A stretch of DNA of 20,475 nt, from the NCBI GenBank assembly GCA_018701055.1, contig JABIUH010000016.1, positions 1 through 20,475 of the forward strand, given 5' to 3'. The position numbers and the translations under genes are program-made. The notes below the pieces were generated by a model, which saw nothing but the letters and a program-made list of their open reading frames with translations, was not told where the DNA came from and searched no databases. The stretch is from Woeseia sp. (GTDB lineage: Bacteria; Pseudomonadota; Gammaproteobacteria; Steroidobacterales; Woeseiaceae). Of this stretch, positions 7,307-14,312 are shown piece after piece (the first letter of the stretch is position 1; each line of letters begins with the position of its first letter).

Positions 7307-7792
7307 ATGTTTATTCGATTCATAACGACGGGCGGCACGATCGACAAGGTCTACTTCGACGCCTTGAGCCGATTCGAAGTTGGCGATTCGCCATTCGACG
7401 CGATCTTGGCCGACGGTATGGTGAGCTTTGCCTACGATGTTGTGCCGATGTTTCGCAAGGACAGCCTCGAGTTAACCGATGCGGATCGTGAGGAACTCAG
7501 GACGTTCATATTGAACGATGACGCAGATCGCTACGTGATCAGTCACGGCACCGATACGATGGTAGAAACCTCCGCGGTGCTGCAGTCGTTAGTAGGAAAA
7601 ACAATTGTCATCACTGGTTCACTGAGCCCCGCCCGATTCAAAACAACCGATGCCATATTCAACGTGGGCATGGCAGTGGCTGCAGTGCAGGCCAGCAAAC
7701 CGGGTGTCTACATTGCGATGAGTGGACAAGTTTTCAAAGCAGATTCGGTTCGAAAAAATAGAGCAGAGAATAGATTCGAATTGCTGCCATAA
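7307..7792 (+). CDS. Stand-alone asparaginase N-domain protein
   Basis: A 161-residue protein corresponding only to the N-terminal catalytic domain of bacterial L-asparaginases. It has ITTGGTIDK (residues 6-14), which carries the nucleophile-loop Thr, and ISHGTDTM (78-85) with the second Thr-Asp pair. The C-terminal domain of full-length (~330 residue) enzymes is missing, but the end at NRFELLP is clean, and short asparaginase-domain proteins of this size are a known family, so it is probably not a truncation. Activity toward asparagine is not established for such short forms; in full-length enzymes part of the active site comes from a neighbouring subunit. There is no signal peptide, so it is cytosolic, and no clear Shine-Dalgarno before the ATG. 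It lies 55 bases after phoQ and 119 bases before the exported PLP enzyme. Confidence 0.82.
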   Translation: MFIRFITTGGTIDKVYFDALSRFEVGDSPFDAILADGMVSFAYDVVPMFRKDSLELTDADREELRTFILNDDADRYVISHGTDTMVETSAVLQSLVGKTIVITGSLSPARFKTTDAIFNVGMAVAAVQASKPGVYIAMSGQVFKADSVRKNRAENRFELLP

Positions 7793-7911
7793 CGAGAGTC
7801 ATGAGAATTTACATAGATATGGTGAGTCACGTCAGTCCTCAATCCAAGAGTATCGTAATCGCGCAGTAGGATAAGAATTGGCGCATGAGTGTGGCTATGA
7901 CGGAGCGAAAA

Positions 7912-9006
7912 ATGATCGTAGATAATCGAAGGACTTTTATGAAGGCGGTGGGGACCGCAGCGTTGGCCAGTGCGGCCGGTGGCTGTGCATCATTCCCGCG
8001 AGCGAGTGAAGCATTTGACCAAATTCCGCGATTGCATTTGACGCAATTGCCCACTGCGTGCAATGAAATGGGGAATGTGACGAAGCTCGTTGGCGGTCCT
8101 GATTTGTACATTAAGCGCGACGACGTGATGGAGTTGGCGCATGGTGGAAACAAAACTCGCAAACTTGAATATGCCTTGGCCGAAGCTCTGAACGATGGCG
8201 CGAAATCCGTGGTTACGCAGGGAGGGCTGCAATCCAATCATGTCCGCCAAACATGTTCGGGCGCCGCGAAAGCAGGAATCGAGTGTCACGTAATTCTTTC
8301 AAATCCAGTTCCAGAATTGGAAGAGGAATTGATGGGAAGTGGCAACTATCTGATGGATCAGTTGTTGGGCGCCCACATCTATCAGACTGATAGCGGGCGA
8401 GGACCAGTGGTTGAGAGAGTGCTTTCTGACTTAGCTGCGGCAGGGAAGCGGCCGTATAACATTCCTGCTGGCGCCTCAAACGGAATTGGTAGTTTGGGAT
8501 ACATGAACGCTGCGCGTGAGCTGATTGATCAATGGGACGAGATGAGCATTCGGCCCAGTCATATTTTCACGGCGAGCGGCAGTTGCGGTACACAGGCCGG
8601 TTTACTGCTGGGATTGAGATACTTTGGTAACACAAGCACAGAAGTCGTTGGGATATCCGTCAGTGGACCTGCGGCTTCGTTAAAAAAACGTACGCGAGAT
8701 GTGCTTGACATGATTTGTGACGAAACAATGATTGCGCAGGATTTTATTGGTGACCAAGAGATCGTGGTCAATGATGAATACATTGGCGCTGGTTACGGGC
8801 ACCCAAGTGATGCAGGTGTTGCGGCCATTAGAACCATCGCTGAAAGCGAAGGCGTAATACTCGATCCGATTTATACTGGCAAGGCGATGGCAGCGATGCT
8901 TGAGATGCTGGAAAAACAAAATTTGAGAAACGCGCGTGATGTTGTATTTCTCCACACGGGTGGTGCACCGGCCATCCATCCGTACGCCGACTTTCTGAGA
9001 TCTTAG
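7912..9006 (+). CDS. Tat-signal-bearing PLP enzyme, D-cysteine desulfhydrase/ACC deaminase family
   Basis: A fold-type II PLP enzyme. It has IKRDDVMELAHGGNKTRKLEY with the Schiff-base Lys in GGNKTRK (about residue 81), QSNHVRQT with the catalytic Ser, and a C-terminal LHTGGAPA, the D-cysteine desulfhydrase (DcyD)/ACC deaminase signature set. It opens with NRRTFMKAVGTAALAS, a twin-arginine (Tat) signal, then AAGGC, a possible though weak lipobox. The ATG at 7912 is chosen over 7885 because GGAG (7902-7905) is six bases upstream and the n-region is then short; 7885 (373 residues) remains possible. Tat export suits a cofactor enzyme folded in the cytosol. It likely makes pyruvate from D-cysteine or a related D- or beta-substituted amino acid in the periplasm. 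The substrate is inferred from the family. The stop is 14 bases before the binding-protein gene. Confidence 0.83.
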   Translation: MIVDNRRTFMKAVGTAALASAAGGCASFPRASEAFDQIPRLHLTQLPTACNEMGNVTKLVGGPDLYIKRDDVMELAHGGNKTRKLEYALAEALNDGAKSVVTQGGLQSNHVRQTCSGAAKAGIECHVILSNPVPELEEELMGSGNYLMDQLLGAHIYQTDSGRGPVVERVLSDLAAAGKRPYNIPAGASNGIGSLGYMNAARELIDQWDEMSIRPSHIFTASGSCGTQAGLLLGLRYFGNTSTEVVGISVSGPAASLKKRTRDVLDMICDETMIAQDFIGDQEIVVNDEYIGAGYGHPSDAGVAAIRTIAESEGVILDPIYTGKAMAAMLEMLEKQNLRNARDVVFLHTGGAPAIHPYADFLRS

Positions 9007-9020
9007 GACATTCAAATTCG

Positions 9021-10313
9021 ATGCGCTCAATTTACACTTACATAAGAAAAACTAAATTTAACTGCTTGTTGATAGTTTGTTTTTCGCTACCGGTTTCATC
9101 AGCGATTGCTGAAGTGTTTGATCTAGGCGGGATGTATACCTATCACTATCACGATGGTCGTTATGCCGATTGGGGCGACTACGCGCGGCACGGCGCGCGA
9201 ATTGCGATTGAAGAGGTTAACGCTTCGGGAATGCTAGGCGATGATCAACTGCGTCTGAAACTTGAAAATACAATCGACTATCACTGCTGGCCTGAGGGTG
9301 CAGCAACGATGGCCGAGACACTAATGAAAAAGGGAGTCCTGGCGATTACCGGTGCCGACTGCAGTGGGCCTGCCGTTGAAATAGCGAATATGGCGGCGCA
9401 GTACAAAATCCCTGTCATTTCGAATGGTGCAAACGCCTCGATGCTTTCCTCAACTGAGGATTTTCCGTGGTTTGTCCGCGTGGTAACACCAAGCGAAGCA
9501 TATGAGGGTCACCTGATTGACGTCGCGGATCATTTCGGTGTAACTGAAATCGGCTATCTGCATACGACCGATGCTTGGGGTCTCGGCGCACGAAAAGTTA
9601 TCAGAGAATACGCTGATCGTCATGGCATCAATATCGGAAAGGAATTTGGTTTCCCTCGCGATACCGATTACGAAACTATTGAAGCGTATGTGGCCGAGAT
9701 TCGGGATGCGGGCATTCGACACATCGTCATGACTGGCCCGACGCCGGATACGGTCGGCGTTTTTCGTGCTTTGCATCATCTGGATATGAACAAGCCGGGG
9801 TACACCCTCTATGCGGCAGAAATGATTTCAGCAGACGAAGTGCCCGAAGCCGTGCAAGGTAGTTTGGGTTACTTCGCACCTATGACTATGATGGTGGATT
9901 CGAAAATTGTACGAACATTTCAAAGTGCGTTGACGCTGCGTCTGGGTCGAGAGGCTGATCCCAATTCCAAGGCATTTTTTTACGGCGCTTTAAGTTACGA
10001 CCATATTCTTGCGGTCGCAAATGCCATTAAGTCGATTAAGGATGACGGTGTGCTCGTTAGCCGAGTGAATCTAATGCGCTATTTGCGAACGATAGACTTT
10101 GAGGGTGCAACCGGCCAGGTTTCGTTGGTGCCAGGCACGAATGATCGCGACAACATGCCGGTGCAAATATTCAATAGCCATGGTTACAAGGCTGACGGGA
10201 AAACCGTTAATTTTGTGTCCGTCGGATCAGTGGATCCAGATACGGGCGAATTAAAAATGGACGCAAGCAAAATTCTTTGGCCAGGTGGCACAAGGATTGC
10301 GCCCGAGAAGTAA
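9021..10313 (+). CDS. Periplasmic amino-acid-type binding protein (Leu/Ile/Val-binding fold), orphan
   Basis: A type I periplasmic binding-fold protein (Peripla_BP_6, branched-chain amino-acid transporter class) of 430 residues with a signal peptide ending near SSAIA. Visible features are the N-terminal strand FDLGGMYTY, YARHGARIAIEEVNASG, the cysteine pair in YHCWPEG and GADCSGP that parallels the LIV-BP disulfide, ANMAAQYKIPVIS, and the hinge region before DAWGLGARKVI. AGGA (9005-9008), overlapping the upstream stop, acts as the ribosome-binding site. No permease or ATPase gene is adjacent and a terminator follows, so it is an orphan here: it may deliver ligand to a transporter elsewhere or serve a sensor. 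The operon link with the exported PLP enzyme suggests a shared amino-acid substrate (inference). Confidence 0.88.
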   Translation: MRSIYTYIRKTKFNCLLIVCFSLPVSSAIAEVFDLGGMYTYHYHDGRYADWGDYARHGARIAIEEVNASGMLGDDQLRLKLENTIDYHCWPEGAATMAETLMKKGVLAITGADCSGPAVEIANMAAQYKIPVISNGANASMLSSTEDFPWFVRVVTPSEAYEGHLIDVADHFGVTEIGYLHTTDAWGLGARKVIREYADRHGINIGKEFGFPRDTDYETIEAYVAEIRDAGIRHIVMTGPTPDTVGVFRALHHLDMNKPGYTLYAAEMISADEVPEAVQGSLGYFAPMTMMVDSKIVRTFQSALTLRLGREADPNSKAFFYGALSYDHILAVANAIKSIKDDGVLVSRVNLMRYLRTIDFEGATGQVSLVPGTNDRDNMPVQIFNSHGYKADGKTVNFVSVGSVDPDTGELKMDASKILWPGGTRIAPEK

Positions 10314-10337
10314 GTGCACGAATGAATAGGCTGCGAC

Positions 10338-10369
10338 CGGCCGCATCAATTCATCGGCCGACCTTTTTT
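10338..10369 (+). terminator. Rho-independent terminator after the binding-protein gene
   Basis: CGGCCG (10338-10343) and CGGCCG (10355-10360) form a six-pair G/C stem with an 11-base loop, followed after ACC by six T residues (10364-10369). It lies 25 bases after the stop at 10313 and ends the asparaginase-PLP enzyme-binding protein unit. Confidence 0.8.
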
Positions 10370-10609
10370 CCGATATGTAGGTTCAAACTTCTGGCACATT
10401 TCACTGCCTGTATGGCGGAGAAACTCCGCGCAACTATTGTCAGCAGTGGTTGAACAGGGTCAAACGACAAAGTCCCTTGACCTAAAGAATTCTAACGTGC
10501 GTTCTTATATATGCCCTTTAAATTGTCTTTCACTAGTTACCGGTGAGCGGGAGTTGGAACCACATTTGGTCCTGCTCGGGTGTTTGAGCCGGCATCGAGC
10601 TATGTGTTG

Positions 10610-10633
10610 ATTCTCATTCTTATTCTCATTTTG
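10610..10633. repeat. Tandem hexamers ATTCTC/ATTCTT/ATTCTC, Fur-array-like
   Basis: Three hexamers, ATTCTC, ATTCTT and ATTCTC, are followed by a degenerate ATTTTG. On the - strand this reads GAGAAT-AAGAAT-GAGAAT, similar to the repeated (G/A)ATAAT-type hexamers of Fur sites but without the inverted half. It may be a simple-sequence repeat instead. Confidence 0.3.
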
Positions 10634-10790
10634 GTGGTGCATCGATGCGAGGTTGGGAAGCCGGAAATAGTTTTCCAAACGAACAACAAAAACTGCACGA
10701 GTGAGCTAAGAGAAACACGACCATTTTTTCTCCGCCTTTTGGTGCTATCCAGGACTGCAGAAGTTGAATAATTTGGCGTTACCTCGCGCG

Positions 10791-10845
10791 CCTAAGAGGA
10801 GTGTTGTTACCTCTAGGTTCGGGATGTCTGGAATTTTTTGGACAT
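10791..10845 (+). promoter_or_regulatory. Tandem hairpins in the probable leader of the secreted-protein gene
   Basis: First hairpin: CCTAAGAGG/CCTCTAGG, eight pairs with a bulged A and a ten-base loop (10791-10817). Second hairpin: ATGTCT/GGACAT around a T-rich loop (about 10824-10845). They end about 20 bases before the GGGAG (10867-10871) of the following gene. Spacing fits a 5' leader control element or a decayed terminator; the transcription start is unknown. Confidence 0.35.
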
Positions 10846-10879
10846 TCGTATCGCTTGCAAAATAACGGGAGTACAAAGA

Positions 10880-11563
10880 ATGAATAAAAACTATTTGGGA
10901 ACGTTCCTTATTTCGCTTCTAACGTTGGGCAGCTTGTCTGCATTCGCACAGGTTGAGCAGGTGACTTCACTGACAGTCACGAATCCGGGTGGCTTGATCG
11001 CGACGATCGACCAATATCAGGCGTCGATCGATAATAATGCGCAAAGCGTCACCCTACTCACGCATGTGCATGATGGCGTAGATCCCAGCACGCACACTGT
11101 AGTGGCGATATACGACGATTTGGCGGAAATGGAAAGCGCCATGGAAGGGCGAATTGACTCCGCAGCTTGGGCGACGCTGGTGAGGTCACTATCCAGTATC
11201 TCCACGCCCACCAGCCAGGCCATGGCGATCCAGAAGAGGACATGGGGTGACAATACGTGGGAAGAGGGTGGTTATCTCGCAGCCGTCATGGTGAACGTGG
11301 CAAATAGCGCGTCGTGGTTAGACGCAATGGATGCGTGGAATCGCTCAAACAAGGTAAAGAATCCGGGCATGGTCAGAATTGTGAAATTACGTGACGCTCC
11401 GGCTAATCAGGCGGTTCTGGTCGCGGGATCAGACTATGCTGAAGTGATTAATTATATGGAAGGCGTCGAGGCGTCAAAAGAGTTTGCAACATTGCAGGGT
11501 GCCGCAGAAGCACAGATGGTAGGAGCGACCTATTACAGAGTTGCTAAGGTTTGGCGTCCATAG
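10880..11563 (+). CDS. Secreted protein of unknown function with two internal repeats
   Basis: A 227-residue precursor with a Sec signal peptide (cleavage likely after AFA, residue 23). The ATG at 10880 has GGGAG (10867-10871) eight bases upstream and starts at the signal peptide; the longer frame from 10838 has neither. The mature protein is a tandem duplication. Residues 79-100 (DDLAEMESAMEG ... WATL) and 184-205 (SDYAEVINYMEG ... FATL) share the pattern D-x-A-E-x-x-x-x-M-E-G-x-x-x-S-x-x-[WF]-A-T-L, and each is preceded by a similar beta-strand/helix segment (GGLIATIDQYQAS and ASWLDAMDAWNRS). The alternating strands and helices suggest two ferredoxin-like (dimeric alpha/beta barrel) modules. 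I recognise no named family. It stands alone between a terminator and the transposon remnant. Confidence 0.75.
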   Translation: MNKNYLGTFLISLLTLGSLSAFAQVEQVTSLTVTNPGGLIATIDQYQASIDNNAQSVTLLTHVHDGVDPSTHTVVAIYDDLAEMESAMEGRIDSAAWATLVRSLSSISTPTSQAMAIQKRTWGDNTWEEGGYLAAVMVNVANSASWLDAMDAWNRSNKVKNPGMVRIVKLRDAPANQAVLVAGSDYAEVINYMEGVEASKEFATLQGAAEAQMVGATYYRVAKVWRP

Positions 11564-11639
11564 CGACGTAGTCGCAAAGCGCTGTATGCTTACCCGATAA
11601 CCGTCACTTGTCAGACAGAGAATCCACCCCCCTGGCTGA

Positions 11640-12290
11640 TGGACCGGGGGGGGGGGAATCGCCGTAATGTCAGGGAGGCTTTGCCTTCGACCAGGTCTGA
11701 CAACCAATCCGCTAAGTCAATCGAAATGAGGTCATCGAGTCGTCGAATGAGTTCGCGGTTAGTCTTGCGAACCACACCACCGATGATGTCTTGCAGAACC
11801 GTGTATCCCGGTCTGCCAATTTTCTGTGCCGATAGATATTCAATGACCCGATCAAACAGTGATCTCGGTTGAGCCCACACCCATGCATGTTCGCCAAGGT
11901 CTTGCGACAACGCGGCGCTCTGACGTTCGCTCTCCCAGCGTTGATGATCGGTCAGCTCAAGTACGCGGTTGTAAATTCGTACTCGGGCTCTACGAGTCAG
12001 ATTAAAAGGACTCAGGCCAGAACCGGGAAACACTTGGAGCACACGAATTTAATGTGGCGCTTAATCTGGTGGTAGCTGGGACTCAGAATAACGGGTTTTA
12101 CTTTGAAGTAGCCCAACAACACAACTAGCATGCAGCGTTGATCGCGCCTGCGAATTTTCCGACACTGCGTTAACTCAATTTCATTGAGTGCAAAGAAGAA
12201 ACGTTGGTCGTTTGAGTTAAGTGTTGGTGGTCCGAACAGATCGGCAATCTCTGCTTCGGTGAGGATTTTGAGTCGTTTTTCGCTGGGCAT
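11640..12290 (-). pseudogene. Tn3-family transposase N-terminal (DUF4158) remnant, frameshifted and truncated
   Basis: Read on the - strand from ATG at 12290, the first frame gives LKILTEAEIADLFGPP, then RRFF/FALNEIE-like and VVLLGYFKV...SYHQIKRHIKF, the pattern of the DUF4158 domain that begins Tn3-family transposases. That frame stops at 12012. The homology continues in another - frame from about 12042 (RARVRIYNRVLELTDHQRW ... DLISIDLADWLSDLVEG) down to about 11660, so there is a frameshift near 12012-12042. Only about 210 of the roughly 1000 residues expected remain; the DDE catalytic domain is absent and no resolvase is present. The low-coordinate end coincides with an 11-base G run. It is inactive. 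Family recognition rests on the LTEAE and LGYF...YHQ motifs. Confidence 0.72.
11646..11656 (+). repeat. Homopolymer run of 11 G
   Basis: Eleven consecutive G residues at the truncated end of the transposase remnant, with CCCCCC (from about 11628) just upstream, which could fold back on it. It is a candidate for slipped-strand length variation or a sequencing error. It affects only the pseudogene frame. Confidence 0.8.
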
Positions 12291-12392
12291 GATCGTAACC
12301 TAAAGGTCACGATTCTAGCTAAATCACCCTGAAATGGTGGTAAATTGAAAAGTACCCCCTCGGGAAACGCAGTCGAGGCAAGGGATCTAGCT

Positions 12393-12430
12393 GTTTTTGT
12401 CCCATTACGAGGGAAAAACCCTAGGACCCC
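12393..12430 (-). repeat. Candidate Tn3-type terminal inverted repeat
   Basis: On the - strand, reading inward from 12430, the sequence begins GGGGTCCTAGGG and runs to ACAAAAAC, about 38 bases. Tn3-family ends are about 38 bases long and begin GGGG. It sits 102 bases before the transposase ATG at 12290, the right position for the tnpA-proximal end. The matching left end was not found, consistent with truncation of the element. Confidence 0.4.
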
Positions 12431-12493
12431 AGGGGGGTGATTTGTGTCCGTTTGGAAGACGAGAGATCGCGAGAGTTCTCTCTGTTGCAATCG

Positions 12494-12516
12494 AGCGATT
12501 CTGCCATTCAATCGCT
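12494..12516 (-). terminator. Hairpin downstream of the small glycine-zipper gene
   Basis: AGCGATT (12494-12500) and AATCGCT (12510-12516) form a perfect seven-pair stem with a nine-base loop, starting ten bases past the - strand stop at 12526. It has no following T-run on the - strand, so it is only a possible terminator or 3'-end stabiliser. Confidence 0.35.
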
Positions 12517-12525
12517 TCTGTGCTC

Positions 12526-12735
12526 CTACGAGTCTTCTTTCTTCGCACTAAACACAATGCCTAAAGCCGCGCCGATCGCAATTCCGATCGGAATACCAGC
12601 GCCGAGGTTGTCGATCGCCACGCCAAAGGCGACGCCGAGGGCAGTGCCGATTGCGATACCGATGCCGATTCGGTTGTTGGTTGTTTTTCCTTTGGAACTA
12701 TCGCTTTTTGGGTCGTCGTTCATGGTGAACTTCAT
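12526..12735 (-). CDS. Small glycine-zipper membrane protein
   Basis: A 69-residue protein (65 if started at the ATG at 12723). A hydrophilic N-terminus rich in D, S and K (about 20 residues) is followed by two hydrophobic glycine-rich segments, GIGIAIGTALGVAFGVA and GIPIGIAIGAALGIVF, separated by a short IDNLGA turn, and a charged tail AKKEDS. The G-x-x-x-G spacing fits a membrane helical hairpin, and similar small proteins are widespread as unnamed hypotheticals. It lies 59 bases downstream of the aldehyde dehydrogenase on the same strand. GGAG is too close to the first ATG and rather far from the second, so the start is unsettled. The function is unknown. Confidence 0.62.
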   Translation of the reverse strand: MKFTMNDDPKSDSSKGKTTNNRIGIGIAIGTALGVAFGVAIDNLGAGIPIGIAIGAALGIVFSAKKEDS

Positions 12736-12794
12736 TCTCCAGGGTTGATGGCAGTGATGAGGTCAAATTTTCATCAGTCCAGTCATTGCGCATC

Positions 12795-14312
12795 TCAGAG
12801 ATCGAAGCTAACGCCTTGCGCCAATGGTAAGTCGTTGCCGTAATTGATCGTGTTGGTTTGACGACGCATATAGGCCTTCCATGAATCGGAGCCAGCCTCT
12901 CGTCCACCGCCGGTTTCTTTTTCCCCGCCGAACGCGCCGCCAATTTCTGCACCTGAAGTGCCGATATTCACATTTGCAATGCCGCAATCGGACCCTCCAT
13001 TCGACAGGAAGTACTCAGCGTGTTGCAGGTTATCGGTGAAGATTGCGGAAGAGAGCCCCTGCACAACGCCATTTTGCTGAGCGATGGCATCGTCAAGGTC
13101 GGTGTAGGTCATGATGTATAGAATCGGACCGAAGGTTTCGCTTTGTACGATGTCCCATTCATTTTTCGCAACCGCAATAACCGGCGTGATGAAGTTGCCG
13201 GGACGGTCGACACGCTCACCACCGCAGAGAATTTCCCCACCGGCGTCCTTAACGGCTTCAACCGCGGCTTCGACACGTTCTAATGATGCTTCGTCAATGA
13301 CCGGCCCCATTAATGTATCCGGATCGAGAGGGTCGCCTATACGCACCTGCTTGTAGGCATGAACCAGTTTCTGCTTAAGTTCATCTACGCGGGATTCGTG
13401 ACAAATGATGCGTCGCGTCGTTGTGCATCTCTGGCCGGCAGTACCGACTGATCCAAACGCGATGCCGGGTATTGCGATATCCATGTTTGCAAACTTATCG
13501 ACGATAATGGCGTTGTTGCCGCCCAGTTCGAGCAGCCATTTGCCCATTCGTGACGCGACGCGTGCACCGACTTGTTTGCCTACACCACAGGAGCCCGTAA
13601 ATGACAGAAGATCAACTCGGGGATCGTCGACAAACTTTGCTGCCAACTCATTGTCCGCATCGTTGAACAGGTAAAAAATGGTCGGCAAGCCAGCATCAGC
13701 GAGTGCTTTATTACATATTTTTTGTACGGCAAGGCCACACAATGCGGCTTTTGGCGATGGCTTCCAGACACTGACGTTGCCACAAACGGCTGCGATGCAG
13801 GCATTCCACGACCACACGGCAACCGGGAAGTTAAATGCCGTAATCGTGCCGACAACGCCGAGCGGATGCCATTGCTCATACATGCGGTGATTCGGTCTTT
13901 CAGAATGCATCGTGTTGCCATAAAGCATTCGTGACTGACCAACAGCCAAATCACAAATATCGATCATTTCCTGAACTTCGCCGTCTCCTTCGGCTTTAAT
14001 CTTGCCCATTTCCAGGCTCACCAGGCTGCCTAAAGCGTCTTTGTTCTCGCGTAGTGCATTGCCGACCCTGCGAATAGCGTCACCGCGCAGCGGGGCCGGA
14101 ATTTTGCGCCACTCCAGGAATGACTTTCGCGCCGCTGTGATGACTTGATCGTACTCAGCCGCGGTCGTACTGCGAACTCGAGCAATTACCTCGCCAGTCG
14201 CCGGATTGATCGATTCAATCTCTTTGGCGGCACTGTCTTCGAGAGACTTGGCGCCGAGCCAGGTGCCCGGGTTGGATTCACTAAGATCAAGACGCTTGAG
14301 AATATCGTGCAT
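12795..14312 (-). CDS. amaB: ALDH7-family dehydrogenase: piperideine-6-carboxylate/aminoadipate-semialdehyde dehydrogenase
   Basis: Oxidises L-2-aminoadipate-6-semialdehyde (in equilibrium with piperideine-6-carboxylate) to L-2-aminoadipate with NAD(P)+, a lysine-catabolism step. The ALDH fold is complete at 505 residues. It has TAFNFPVAVWSWN and WKPSPKA for nucleotide binding, FTGSCGVGKQ, the general base Glu in LELGGNN (about residue 262), the nucleophile Cys in GTAGQRCTT (about residue 296), and QSETFGPILY near the C-terminus. GTAGQRCTTTRR and the G-G-N-N context are typical of the ALDH7/AmaB branch rather than succinate-semialdehyde dehydrogenases. The ATG at 14312 is chosen over the GTG at 14321 because GGTG sits six bases upstream. 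Other lysine-pathway genes are not adjacent, so a general detoxifying role, as for ALDH7A1, is an alternative. Confidence 0.85.
   Translation of the reverse strand: MHDILKRLDLSESNPGTWLGAKSLEDSAAKEIESINPATGEVIARVRSTTAAEYDQVITAARKSFLEWRKIPAPLRGDAIRRVGNALRENKDALGSLVSLEMGKIKAEGDGEVQEMIDICDLAVGQSRMLYGNTMHSERPNHRMYEQWHPLGVVGTITAFNFPVAVWSWNACIAAVCGNVSVWKPSPKAALCGLAVQKICNKALADAGLPTIFYLFNDADNELAAKFVDDPRVDLLSFTGSCGVGKQVGARVASRMGKWLLELGGNNAIIVDKFANMDIAIPGIAFGSVGTAGQRCTTTRRIICHESRVDELKQKLVHAYKQVRIGDPLDPDTLMGPVIDEASLERVEAAVEAVKDAGGEILCGGERVDRPGNFITPVIAVAKNEWDIVQSETFGPILYIMTYTDLDDAIAQQNGVVQGLSSAIFTDNLQHAEYFLSNGGSDCGIANVNIGTSGAEIGGAFGGEKETGGGREAGSDSWKAYMRRQTNTINYGNDLPLAQGVSFDL

Larger units (their letters stand above)
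10370..10879. other. 510-base stretch without a supported gene; several hairpins
   Basis: No open frame here resembles a protein. Readable structure: GAGCGGGA (10545-10552) pairs with TCCTGCTC (10570-10577) with one G-U, with ACCA/TGGT nested inside; an array of ATTCTC-type hexamers lies at 10610-10627; CCTAAGAGG (10791-10799) pairs with CCTCTAGG (10810-10817) with one bulged A; and ATGTCT (from 10824) pairs with GGACAT just downstream. The last two hairpins fall within 90 bases of the next start and may be a leader element. No promoter is convincing by eye. Confidence 0.45.

Noticed and set aside
10580..10771. Open frame of 63 residues with a Leu/Ile run
   Set aside because: The hydrophobic run is produced by the ATTCTC-type hexamer array; the rest has no family resemblance, and there is no convincing ribosome-binding site.
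11642..11669. CGTAATG shared by the left edge of the transposase remnant and the candidate right end, hinting at a left inverted repeat
   Set aside because: Only seven bases match, the positions relative to GGGG do not agree well, and the left copy lies in sequence that still reads as transposase coding frame.
12437..12748. 103-residue + strand frame opposite the small glycine-zipper gene
   Set aside because: Its proline/isoleucine repetition is the mirror of the glycine-zipper codons on the other strand; no start signal or family.
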